Below are positions 50,095 to 58,254 of a stretch of DNA of 64,000 nt, piece after piece (the first letter of the stretch is position 1; the number at the start of each line of letters is the position of its first letter). A model generated the notes under the pieces. The model was not told the DNA's origin. It did no database searches and saw only the letters and a program-made list of their open reading frames with translations. The stretch lies in the NCBI RefSeq assembly GCF_004151105.1, contig NZ_PHRF01000023.1:1-64000 (forward strand), read 5' to 3'. Source of the DNA: Streptomyces sp. L-9-10. GTDB taxonomy: Bacteria > Actinomycetota > Actinomycetes > Streptomycetales > Streptomycetaceae. Both the position numbers and the translations under genes were made by a program.

Positions 50095-51780
50095 ATGCCG
50101 ATACACATGCCTTCTGTCCTGCTGGACCCGCTGAGCGACCGGGGGACCGCTTTCACGGCCGAGGAGAGGGAACGCCTCGGGCTGTCGGGCCGGTTGCCGG
50201 ACGCGGTGCTCACCCTCGACCAGCAGGCGGCCCGCGCCTACGAGCAGATGCGGCAGGAGCCGACCGATCTGGCGAAGTTCATCAATCTTGAGCAGCTGCG
50301 CGACCGCAACGAGGTGCTGTACTACCGGCTGCTCCAAGATCACCTCGCCGAGTTGCTGCCGATCGTCTACGACCCGACCGTGGGCGAGGCGATCAGGCGG
50401 TACAGCCACGAGTACCGGCGCCCGCGCGGGGTGTTCCTGTCGATCGAGCGGCCGCAGGATGTACGCCGTTCCTTCGAGGCACTCCAGCTCCACCGGGACG
50501 AGGTCGATCTCGTGGTGGTCTCCGATGCCGAGGAGATCCTGGGTATCGGCGACTGGGGGGTGCAGGGCGTGCAGATCTCGGTGGGCAAGCTCGCCGTCTA
50601 CACCGCCGCCGCCGGGCTGCACCCCGGCCGCTGTGTGCCGGTGGTCATGGACGTCGGTACCGACAACGAGAACCTGCTGAACGATCCGCTGTATCTGGGC
50701 GTGCGCCACAGCCGGGTCCGCGGGAAGCGGTACGACGCGTTCATCGAGCACTACCTGGAGACGCTCTCGGAGCTGTATCCCAACGCCCTGCTGCACTTCG
50801 AGGACTTCGGGCCGGGCAACGCCCGCCGCATCCTGGAGACTTACGGCGACCGCTACCGCATGTTCAACGACGACATGCAGGGCACCGGCGCCATCACGCT
50901 GGCCGCCGTGGTGTCGGCCTTGAAGATCACCGGGCAGCCCTTCCGCGACCAGCGCGTCGTCATCTTCGGCGCGGGCACGGCCGGGGTGGGCAATGCCGAC
51001 CAGCTGCGCGACGCGATGGTGCGCGACGGCCTGGATCCCAAGGAGGCAACCCGCCGGGTGTGGCTGGTCGACCAGCAGGGACTGCTGCTGGAAGGAATGC
51101 GGGACCTGCGCGACTACCAGGCCCCCTACGCGCGGCCTGCCTCGGAGGTGCGGGACTGGGCGGACGGGAGGATCGACCTGCTGACCACCGTCCGGCACGT
51201 CCGGCCCACCATGCTGATCGGCACCTCGACCTCGCCGGGCGCCTTCGACAAGGCGGTGGTCACCGCGATGGCCGAGCACGTCGACCGGCCGGTCGTCTTC
51301 CCGCTGTCCAACCCCACCGAGAAGATCGAGGCCATGCCGGCCGACCTCCTCGCCTGGACCGACGGCAGGGTCCTGACGGCGACGGGTATCCCCGTCGACC
51401 CGGTCGAGTACGGCGGAGTGCGCCATGTCATCGGGCAGGCCAACAACGCCCTGCTCTACCCCGGCCTGGGGCTGGGCACCATCGTCGCCGGGGCTTCACG
51501 GCTCACGGCCGGGATGCTGCTCGCCGCCGCGGAGGCGGTGGCAGGGCAGGTCGACGCACGGGCCCCCGGCGCGCCACTGCTGCCGCCGGTGGGGAACCTG
51601 CGCGCTTCGTCGGCGACGGTGGCGGTGGCGGTGGTGCGCGCGGCCGTCGCGGACAAGGTCGCCACCCGTCAGCCGGCCGATCTGGTCCAGGCGGTGCAGG
51701 ACGCCATGTGGCAGCCGGTCTACGGACCGCTGTCCGAGAAGGACGAGCAGGTGACGCCGGAGAACGAGGCGTCGCCGTGA
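50095..51780 (+). CDS. NAD-dependent malic enzyme
   Basis: The product has 561 residues from the ATG at 50095, with AGAGGGG upstream. LYYRLLQDHLAELLPIVYDP and GDWGVQGVQISVGKLAVYTA are in the N-terminal malic domain, HFEDFGPGNA near 235 and FNDDMQGTGAITLAAV near 256 carry the metal and substrate residues, and VIFGAGTAGVGNADQL near 289 is the NAD-binding loop. It decarboxylates malate to pyruvate. It is the long bacterial form, as opposed to the short two-domain type. A fragment of a dicarboxylate carrier gene follows, suggesting that malate uptake and use were once linked here. Confidence 0.95.
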   Translation: MPIHMPSVLLDPLSDRGTAFTAEERERLGLSGRLPDAVLTLDQQAARAYEQMRQEPTDLAKFINLEQLRDRNEVLYYRLLQDHLAELLPIVYDPTVGEAIRRYSHEYRRPRGVFLSIERPQDVRRSFEALQLHRDEVDLVVVSDAEEILGIGDWGVQGVQISVGKLAVYTAAAGLHPGRCVPVVMDVGTDNENLLNDPLYLGVRHSRVRGKRYDAFIEHYLETLSELYPNALLHFEDFGPGNARRILETYGDRYRMFNDDMQGTGAITLAAVVSALKITGQPFRDQRVVIFGAGTAGVGNADQLRDAMVRDGLDPKEATRRVWLVDQQGLLLEGMRDLRDYQAPYARPASEVRDWADGRIDLLTTVRHVRPTMLIGTSTSPGAFDKAVVTAMAEHVDRPVVFPLSNPTEKIEAMPADLLAWTDGRVLTATGIPVDPVEYGGVRHVIGQANNALLYPGLGLGTIVAGASRLTAGMLLAAAEAVAGQVDARAPGAPLLPPVGNLRASSATVAVAVVRAAVADKVATRQPADLVQAVQDAMWQPVYGPLSEKDEQVTPENEASP

Positions 51781-51846
51781 CCGCCGCGCCGAACGGGGCG
51801 TCGCCCGTGACCACCCGGCAGCTGTGACCGAGCGGATCGATGGGCC

Positions 51847-52080
51847 TTGCTGCGGCGTGTACGGATGATGTGCCTGCCTTCACCGCTCCAACGTGGGGCG
51901 GTGAAGGCATATACGCCTGCGGCCGGGACGGCCGTGATGGCGGCCGGCATCCTCTCCGTCGGGCTGGACCTGACGGGTTACACGGCACTGTCCGTGATCG
52001 CGCTCGTGCTCGCCTGCGTGCTGTGGGCGGCTTTCGCCATGACGTTCGCCGTGCGCCTGCTGTCCGTCCGTTGTTCCTGA
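51847..52080 (+). pseudogene. fragment of a TDT-family (TehA/C4-dicarboxylate) transporter
   Basis: The frame is open from a GTG at 51847. From about 51901 it encodes YTPAAGTAVMAAGILSVGLD, LTGYTALSVIALVLACVLWA and AFAMTFAVRLLSV, which look like the first two transmembrane helices of a TDT-family carrier (typical length over 300 residues). The frame then stops at 52080, and no continuation is found in other frames. It is a remnant truncated after helix 2, next to the malic enzyme gene. Confidence 0.6.
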
Positions 52081-52242
52081 ACGGAATGCTCAGGCTGGGG
52101 GAGAAGGGTCAGCACCACCGTGGCGCTGCCCGACTATCCGGCGCACCTCAGCCGCCTCAGCCGCTGATCGGCTACCGCGCCGACGCCGTGGGACGTGGCG
52201 CGTTCAGACGGGCCCACGGCGACGGGCGGCCGGAACCGTACT

Positions 52243-52980
52243 TCACGGGGCGGGCGGGGCGTCGTCGTCCAGGTCGCCGCGGAGGGCGGCGACGGCGAAG
52301 CCCACCATGGAGGCCAGGAGGAGCAGCGCGAGCGGCCCCCAGAGCGCCGGGATCGCCCACATCGGCCACTCGTTGGCCCCTTGCACCCAGAGCGCCAGGA
52401 TGGCGGTGGCACCGATACCGACGCCGTGCCACCGCACCATCGTCGCGGCCTTCGCGTGACGCCGGCTGCGGCGTGCGAAGAGCGGCCACAGGCTCCCGAC
52501 GAGGGCGGTCAGGCCGAAGGAGACGAAGGCGAGTGCGCCGCCGAGGCGGTCCTCGGGCCACCCCAGCGGCCCGTCGGATGTCTGCTGCCGCTGTCCGTCG
52601 GCGTCCCGTATCTCGATGACCTGCCCGTGCCAGATCAAGCCGACGACATTGTCGCCCGGCCCCATTCCCGACATCACCGGATCAGTTTGCCGGAACGTTA
52701 CTTCCCATGGCTCGCCGGATGGGAGCGACAATTCCGCTTCCGCCGCTTCATTCCTCTCGCCGCGGTGCGCGTCGGCACTCCGAACGGTGAATTCCTGTTC
52801 CCACAGGCATCCCGACGCCTTCACCGGGACGGAGGCACACGTCGGCGCGGCACGGAACTTCCGTTCCCGCTCCAGCGCATCGCGGACCTCGAAGGCCATC
52901 ACCACCCCCGCAACGAGAGCCACGACCGCGATGAGCAGCCATACCACGGCCCGTACCACCCTGAGCTGCGCCGACCCCAT
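52243..52980 (-). CDS. membrane protein of unknown function
   Basis: The product has 245 residues from the ATG at 52980, preceded by GGGGGAAA. One N-terminal transmembrane helix (VVWLLIAVVALVAGVVMAF) leads to an extracytoplasmic domain with two cysteines (CASVPVKASGCLWEQEF) that may form a disulfide, then three further helices near the C-terminus (LAFVSFGLTALVGSLWPLFA, GVGIGATAILALWVQGA, LWGPLALLLLASMVGF). No family was recognised. Transcribed alone against its neighbours. Confidence 0.8.
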   Translation of the reverse strand: MGSAQLRVVRAVVWLLIAVVALVAGVVMAFEVRDALERERKFRAAPTCASVPVKASGCLWEQEFTVRSADAHRGERNEAAEAELSLPSGEPWEVTFRQTDPVMSGMGPGDNVVGLIWHGQVIEIRDADGQRQQTSDGPLGWPEDRLGGALAFVSFGLTALVGSLWPLFARRSRRHAKAATMVRWHGVGIGATAILALWVQGANEWPMWAIPALWGPLALLLLASMVGFAVAALRGDLDDDAPPAP

Positions 52981-53405
52981 ATTTTCCCCCACCCTTTTCA
53001 CGAGTCCCCCGTACACGCGGATACACACGTATACAGGCGTATAGGAACACGCCGGCCGAACGGCCGCCCATGCCCGCCACCGGCAGCGCTCGACCCGCCA
53101 GGCTTGCCGGGCCGAGGCAGCGACGATCGTGCCCGTGCAGCGCGTACGGGCGCGGAGCGCGGGATGGACCCGGCACGTCGATTTCCAGCGCCACTCCCTC
53201 CGGGCAGCCCTATTTACCGCCGAAGGGAATTACTCGTCTCACGGGTGCGAGCGGATTCCCGTTCGCCGTTCTGCCGGAAGGAATTACGTGGAGAGTTGAT
53301 CGGCGCTGTCGTGACCGGTAAGACATGAGCGGCGGAAACTGGCCGGTCGTTTTCGTGGTAGAGTTTCGATGAATTCACAGGACGCCACGAAAAAAGGGGA
53401 ATGGC
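52981..53405. promoter_or_regulatory. divergent region upstream of the 53.4-kb hypothetical gene
   Basis: This 425-bp gap has falling GC towards 53405. Short direct repeats of gtatac/gtata type occur at 53020-53045. No gene is supported. The promoter for the plus-strand gene is probably near 53350-53385, where the sequence is AT-richer (gtggtagagtttcgatgaat). Confidence 0.35.
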
Positions 53406-54005
53406 GTGAATACCGAGAAGGTTACGGCTCGACGTCTTACGGCCGGCGAGGTTTCGGAGTTGGGCCTCCAGGACGGAATCTTCGTCTCGGCAGAGACGGA
53501 TGACCTTCCTCTCGACTGCTATGCCCCGGCTTTCCTTACGGAGCCGGGTAAGAATTTTGAGGGAGGGTCCTTCACTGCGAGGACGATCTTCGGTGAGGAA
53601 ATCCATGTCCTCCCGGACAACGCGGAAGAGCGTGGGATCTGGGTCGCCGACAAGGCGGGGGAGGAAATCGAGGTTCTCCAGAGTGCCGGTGTCCTCCTGA
53701 ACCTCGCACTCTTCGTTCCCAACGGGAACAAGGAATCCCTGGAGTCGCTCTACTCCGCCGCGCGGGACGCGTTCGGCGCGGGGATCGTTCAGCGCTGGAG
53801 CGAGGAAGTCGCTTCGGTGCCGGACGTCAAGGTCGACCTGTTCGAGGAGCCGACCCGGGGGCGGAAGAACACGAGCAGCCAGAACCGCGACCGCCGCGCC
53901 CTGGACATCTACCCGACCCGCGTGCGGTTCATGGAGCCCAGCGACGGCTGGAGGTTCATCGTCGAACCGCACAAGGAGATCGTCGACGACACACCGACGA
54001 TCTGA
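53406..54005 (+). CDS. hypothetical protein of lower GC content
   Basis: The product has 199 residues from a GTG with AAAAGGGGAA upstream. It is acidic and soluble: RLTAGEVSELGLQDGIFVSA, FGEEIHVLPDNAEERGIWVA, NLALFVPNGNKESLESLYSA, then ALDIYPTRVRFMEPSDGWRF. No family was recognised. The first 300 bp use more A/T in third positions than neighbouring genes, which together with its isolated position suggests acquisition from elsewhere. Confidence 0.78.
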   Translation: MNTEKVTARRLTAGEVSELGLQDGIFVSAETDDLPLDCYAPAFLTEPGKNFEGGSFTARTIFGEEIHVLPDNAEERGIWVADKAGEEIEVLQSAGVLLNLALFVPNGNKESLESLYSAARDAFGAGIVQRWSEEVASVPDVKVDLFEEPTRGRKNTSSQNRDRRALDIYPTRVRFMEPSDGWRFIVEPHKEIVDDTPTI

Positions 54006-54130
54006 CCTGAGAGCGGGTTAGTGGCCACGCCAGAGGCCACGTCGGCGGCATAAAGCCCCTCCCGGTGGCGAATCCAAGGGGGCGCAACAACCTGCTGGTC
54101 GAGCGACTGTTGTCGGCGCGGCTCAGCCAG

Positions 54131-54160
54131 ACGCCCGGCTGGGGTCTCCCAGCCGGGCGT
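54131..54160 (+). terminator. Rho-independent terminator downstream of the 53.4-kb gene
   Basis: ACGCCCGGCTGGG at 54131-54143 and CCCAGCCGGGCGT at 54148-54160 form a perfect 13-bp stem with a 4-base loop gtct, followed by TTTCG. The 125 bp between the preceding stop and this stem contain no supported gene. Confidence 0.88.
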
Positions 54161-54261
54161 TTCGCGTGCGCGGGCGTCGGGTGCGCGGGCGCAGGGTTCC
54201 GCGGCGACGGGCTCCACGCGCTCGCCGCCGTGGGCTCGATTCACGCCCTCACGCAATGACA

Positions 54262-54281
54262 TGGATCACTAAAGTGACCCA
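54262..54281. promoter_or_regulatory. near-palindromic operator candidate upstream of the second LAxTG gene
   Basis: TGGATCACTAAAGTGACCCA is nearly a palindrome (core TCACT-AA-AGTGA). It lies about 230 bp before the start codon at 54508 in a low-GC stretch that also holds the likely promoter. The 226 bp between it and the gene hold no other supported feature. Confidence 0.45.
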
Positions 54282-54507
54282 TACAGGGAAAGCAACTATC
54301 CCCTTATGAGGCAATTGCCCGCCGTGTGAGAGTCCTGTGCGGCACTCGTCTCCTTCTTAACGCGCTTCCGACAACGGTGTTTCCGGTCATACGATCACCG
54401 GCGAAGCCCTGCGTGAGTGCCGCCGCGGCGGTCGTCCCACCACTTTTTCTCACCCGCTTTGCACACCCGCTTTCCACACCCGTTTTTCGGACCCGCGAAG
54501 GACTCCG

Positions 54508-55821
54508 TTGAAGATTCGCCGCATTCTTGCCACGGCCGTCGCCGCCGCCGTGACCACCCCCGTCGTCCTGCTCTCCGTCACCCCCGCGCTCGCCGACGCC
54601 AAGCCGTCCGCCGCCTCGCGGGCGCAGCAGCAGGGTGAGCAGGGCAAGCCTTCCATCGAGGAACTTGAGAAGGCCGCCGAGAAGGCGCAGAAGGCGTACG
54701 ACGACGCCGTCGCCGCGGCCAAGGCCGCGCGGGCTGTCCTTGAAGTCGCCCTCTCCGACGACGCGCCCCTCACCGTCGCCGCGAAGGCCGCCGGGAAAGA
54801 GGCGGCCGATGCCGCCACCGCCAAGGAGAACGCCGACAAGGCGCTCACGGACGCCAAGGCCGCACGTGCCGCGCTGCCCGAGACCGCCACCCCCGAGGAG
54901 CAGGCGGCCGCGGAGAAGGCCGTCACCGACGCCGCGACCGCTGTCCTGTCCGCAGAGGGCGCCAAGGCCACCGCCGACGCCAAGGCCGCGACAGCCGACC
55001 AGGCCGCCGATGATGCCCGCGTCGCCGCCGTTCGGGCCTATTCCGTGGTCCAGAACGCCGAGAAGGAGGCCCGCAAAGCGAAGAAGGCCGCCGACAAGGC
55101 ACTCGCGGACGCCAAGGAGGAGGAGACGGAGCCGGGTGAGCCGGAGTGCGTCTTCGAGAGCCAGTTGCGCACCGTCGTCACCGGCCTGCCGTCCAAGATT
55201 GTCGCGGGCTCGACGACCGACTTCTTGTTCCGCGTGACCAACGGCACGGACAAGACGCTGGACGAGGTCTCCCCGCGCGTCTACTTCCACGCGACGGACA
55301 AGAGCGGCTACAACGTCATCGACGACGCCTTCCACCTCCAGTGGTCGACCACCGCGTCCCCGGCCTGGAAGAACGTGCAGGGCAGTGACGCCGGCTCCAT
55401 CGGTCCGCTGAAGGCCGGCGCCCACGCCGAGGTGAAGCTGCGTCTGAAGGTCGACGCCAAGGCCCCGGCCGGGGACGGCCTCGCCTTCGTCGCCGGTGAC
55501 TACCTCAACGACGACGAGTCCTGCGGCGGCAACTTCGCCACCGAGTACGGCTTCGAGCTCCTCGCCGCAGGCAGCGTCCCCGACGACGTCGAGGACGCCG
55601 AGCCCGGCAAGACCACGCCGCGAACCCCGGACACCAAGCCGCAGGGCGGCACGTCCACCACCCCGGTGGACTCCGGCAACTCCGCGGCCACCGGCTCTCT
55701 CGCCAGCACCGGCTCCCCCTCGGCCCTCCCGGGGTTCGCCGGGGCGGCCGGCGCGGCCGTGGCCCTCGGCGCCGTCGCGGTCGTCGTCGGCCGTCGCCGC
55801 AGGGCGGGCTCCGCCTCCTGA
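54508..55821 (+). CDS. LAxTG-anchored coiled-coil surface protein
   Basis: The product has 437 residues from a TTG start, with GAAGGA upstream. It has a signal peptide (MKIRRILATAVAAAVTTPVV, cut near ALADA), a long Ala/Lys/Asp coiled coil at about 45-205 (KAAEKAQKAYDDAVAAAKAA and similar), a beta domain at 210-365 (VTGLPSKIVAGSTTDFLFRV), a Pro/Thr linker and LASTG near 398, followed by a transmembrane helix and RRRRAG tail. Sortase attachment to the wall is expected. The coiled coil would project the beta domain away from the membrane. Confidence 0.9.
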   Translation: MKIRRILATAVAAAVTTPVVLLSVTPALADAKPSAASRAQQQGEQGKPSIEELEKAAEKAQKAYDDAVAAAKAARAVLEVALSDDAPLTVAAKAAGKEAADAATAKENADKALTDAKAARAALPETATPEEQAAAEKAVTDAATAVLSAEGAKATADAKAATADQAADDARVAAVRAYSVVQNAEKEARKAKKAADKALADAKEEETEPGEPECVFESQLRTVVTGLPSKIVAGSTTDFLFRVTNGTDKTLDEVSPRVYFHATDKSGYNVIDDAFHLQWSTTASPAWKNVQGSDAGSIGPLKAGAHAEVKLRLKVDAKAPAGDGLAFVAGDYLNDDESCGGNFATEYGFELLAAGSVPDDVEDAEPGKTTPRTPDTKPQGGTSTTPVDSGNSAATGSLASTGSPSALPGFAGAAGAAVALGAVAVVVGRRRRAGSAS

Positions 55822-55882
55822 CGGCCCGTCAGGACCTTCTGACGCGGGCTCAGCCAACCGCGCGATGAGACGCGATGAGAAC

Positions 55883-55910
55883 AGGGCGCCCCCTTCCCCG
55901 GGGGCGCCCT
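55883..55910 (+). terminator. Rho-independent terminator of the coiled-coil surface protein gene
   Basis: AGGGCGCCCCC at 55883-55893 pairs with GGGGGCGCCCT at 55900-55910 across ttcccc, followed by TTTCTTC. It stands between convergent genes and can serve both. Confidence 0.9.
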
Positions 55911-55938
55911 TTCTTCACCACGCGGGCCAGGACTTGAC

Positions 55939-56883
55939 CTAGCCCCGAGCCGGACTGACCTGCCGCGCCGCGTCGGTGACGAACTGCTGCGGGAGGAGGA
56001 CCGCCTGCGCGGGCGGGTCCGTCCGGCGGTCGCGCCCCGTGGCGAGCAGAGCCACCGCGAGGACGACCTGCACCGCCAGGACGAACGCCTGCGTGACGGG
56101 CGAGTCGACGGTCAGCACGGCCATGGTCGCGTTGAAGCCGAAGTGAACCGCGATCGACGCCACGACTCCGGCACGCTCGTAGGCGTAACCGGTCAGCAGT
56201 GTCACCGGGACGACACTGAGCGAGAACATCAGGCCACTCCAGCTGATCAGACCGAACTCGGCCTGGACCGTCCCGTCGATGAAGAACAGCGGCAGATGCC
56301 ACACCGCCCAGACGGCACCCAGCAGGAGGCCGGCCTGAAGACGGCTCATGGACGCGCGCAGGCGGGGATACGCCGTGCCGCGCCAGCCGGGCTCCTCGGA
56401 CAACGGACCGGCGATCAGCATGCTGACGAAGAACGGGACGACTCCACCGACGGTCGAGATCAGTTCCCTGCCCTCGGCCGGACTCACCTCGGCACCCCCC
56501 GCGAAGTCCGCGAGCAGCGCGCCCGCCACCACGGTCGCCGAGGCCGCCACCAGCAGGGGCAGTGCCCAGAACAGCCGTATGCCCTGCCGGACTTTCACCG
56601 TACGAGCGGGTACGGGCCCCCGGCGGCGGGTGCGGCGCACGCGGACCGCGATCGCGCCGAACACCGGGCCGAAGCCGCCGAGCAGATAGGGAACGGCGGT
56701 GGGGGAACTGGTCGGCGATCCGCCGAGTGCGATCGCGGTCAGCCAGCAGGCCCAGGTCGTGGTGAAGGTGACAGCGAAGAAGAGAGCGAGACCGCTGTCC
56801 CGGCCGCCGGTGCCGCCGGCCCCGACCCGCCGCGGCGCTCCGCCGCTCTCGGTGGGGCCGGTCCCGCTCTTCCGCTGGAACAT
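55939..56883 (-). CDS. CPBP-family intramembrane metalloprotease
   Basis: The product has 314 residues with about eight transmembrane helices. The active-site motifs are present: EEPGWRGTAYPRL (EExxxR) near 165 and AVWAVWHLPLFF (FxxxH-type) near 195, with HFGFNATMAVL supplying the last conserved His/Asn. CPBP proteases process membrane-bound or prenylated substrates, often bacteriocin- or stress-related. The gene stands alone, convergent with the surface protein gene. Confidence 0.9.
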   Translation of the reverse strand: MFQRKSGTGPTESGGAPRRVGAGGTGGRDSGLALFFAVTFTTTWACWLTAIALGGSPTSSPTAVPYLLGGFGPVFGAIAVRVRRTRRRGPVPARTVKVRQGIRLFWALPLLVAASATVVAGALLADFAGGAEVSPAEGRELISTVGGVVPFFVSMLIAGPLSEEPGWRGTAYPRLRASMSRLQAGLLLGAVWAVWHLPLFFIDGTVQAEFGLISWSGLMFSLSVVPVTLLTGYAYERAGVVASIAVHFGFNATMAVLTVDSPVTQAFVLAVQVVLAVALLATGRDRRTDPPAQAVLLPQQFVTDAARQVSPARG

Positions 56884-57097
56884 GTCCGCCGTCCTTTCCG
56901 CTGAGACGCTCTCCGCGCCATGTCCATGACGCTACGGACGACGGGAGCCCGGCACACTGGGCGTACGGCCCGGCCGGGGTGGTGGTGCTGAGTACACCCC
57001 GCCGACCGGCCACAGGGCGTACGGGCCCGGCGCGGTCGACGCGGCGGCGGACCGTCTCCCCGCGGCGAGTCGGCGAGCAGTAGTCCGGCCGCCCCGG

Positions 57098-58180
57098 TCA
57101 GTTCTGCCCGCTCCGTTCCTTGTCGCGGAGCGCCTGCTCGACGGCGTTCTGAACGCGGGCGTCCTCACGTACCTTGCGCCGTGCGCGGGTGCGGCGGGTG
57201 AGGATGAACGCGCCGACGACGGCCGCGAGCAGTACGACGATCAGCAGCAACAGCGTCCATGGGACGGCCCAGCCGTGCGCGGTGGCCTCGACCGGCTTGA
57301 GCGAGGTGGTGGAGCCCGACGCGTCGGTGAGCAGGGGCGTGAGGGTCGCCGTCGCGGCCACGCTGACTCCGGGCGCCACGCCGTGAACGGGCACCTTCGT
57401 CTTCCAGCTCTCCCCCGGAAGCAGCTCCGGCGGCGCGGCGATGTCGCCCGCTTCGGTCCGCAGCCATCCGAACGGGCCCGAGACCGACACCGTCTGCCGG
57501 GCCGACAGAAGGGCGTTGCCGGTGTTGTGGATCGTGTACGTGACGGTGGCGTCGCCCTTGGCGAACGGGTTGGCCGAGCCGGTGTAGTCGACGTGCAGGT
57601 CCTCCACGGCGAGCTTCGGCTTCAGCTCGCCACTGACCCGCAGCTTGAGCCGGATGCCGAGGCGCCGGTCGACGTTGATGCCCTCGGCCTCGTCGGCCTG
57701 CTTCAGGGAGGTGAGGATGCCGCCCACGTAGTCGCCGGGTGTGGCATTGCCGGGAACGCGGACCGTGAAGGGAACTTCGGCGGACTCGCCGGGCTTGATC
57801 ACGACGCTGTCGCGGCCCGCGTGGGCCCAGGCGCCGATGCCCCTGGACTTCTTGTCCTTGGTGAGCAGGTCGAGCTGGCCGGTGTCGGTCGTGAAGCCGT
57901 CGGCGGCGTAGACCGTGAGTTCCAGCGGGGACTTGCTGCGGTTGGCGACGACCATGGCGTCCTTGACCTGGCCACCGGGGTTGACGGTGTAGCTGTAGCT
58001 GGAGCGGTCGTCGCCGTACCCGTTCGCGGCCGTCCTGACCGTCCAGGTGACGTCGCCGTCAGCCGCCTGAGCGGGGCCGGCGCACAGGCCGGCGATCGCG
58101 AGGGCCATGAGCAGGGGCAGGGCGACGGTACGGACGAGGGCGGTGACGCCGGTCTTCCGGCGCGTTACGGGCGTGTGCAT
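57098..58180 (-). CDS. DUF916/WxL peptidoglycan-binding-like membrane-anchored protein
   Basis: The product has 360 residues from an ATG with GGAGAA upstream. A signal peptide is cut near AQAAD. The ectodomain (NGYGDDRSSYSYTVNPGGQV, VVANRSKSPLELTVYAADGF, VRVPGNATPGDYVGGILTSL) matches the WxL protein peptidoglycan-binding and host-binding domains. A C-terminal transmembrane helix near 305-330 (WTLLLLIVVLLAAVVGAFIL) and a basic tail follow. In Firmicutes such proteins hold WxL proteins at the wall. It is the last gene of the minus-strand HupE/phosphatase trio, 74 bp after the phosphatase. Confidence 0.85.
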   Translation of the reverse strand: MHTPVTRRKTGVTALVRTVALPLLMALAIAGLCAGPAQAADGDVTWTVRTAANGYGDDRSSYSYTVNPGGQVKDAMVVANRSKSPLELTVYAADGFTTDTGQLDLLTKDKKSRGIGAWAHAGRDSVVIKPGESAEVPFTVRVPGNATPGDYVGGILTSLKQADEAEGINVDRRLGIRLKLRVSGELKPKLAVEDLHVDYTGSANPFAKGDATVTYTIHNTGNALLSARQTVSVSGPFGWLRTEAGDIAAPPELLPGESWKTKVPVHGVAPGVSVAATATLTPLLTDASGSTTSLKPVEATAHGWAVPWTLLLLIVVLLAAVVGAFILTRRTRARRKVREDARVQNAVEQALRDKERSGQN

Positions 58181-58254
58181 GTCGGGGTTCTCCTGGAACG
58201 GGAGGCGGGGCAGATCACCCGAAGGCGCCTGCCCCGCCCATGGAACGGGTCAGA

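Noticed and set aside
52134..52412. Short minus-strand open frame beyond the membrane protein gene
   Set aside because: Different frame of the real gene with Arg/Pro-rich composition and no start signal.
54020..54125. Possible tRNA or attachment-site remnant (cgaatcc-containing stretch before the terminator)
   Set aside because: No acceptor, D or anticodon stems can be formed around it, and no integrase gene is nearby.
54065..54259. Small plus-strand open frame of 64 codons after the hypothetical gene
   Set aside because: It runs straight through the terminator hairpin, and only its first 20 codons look plausible.
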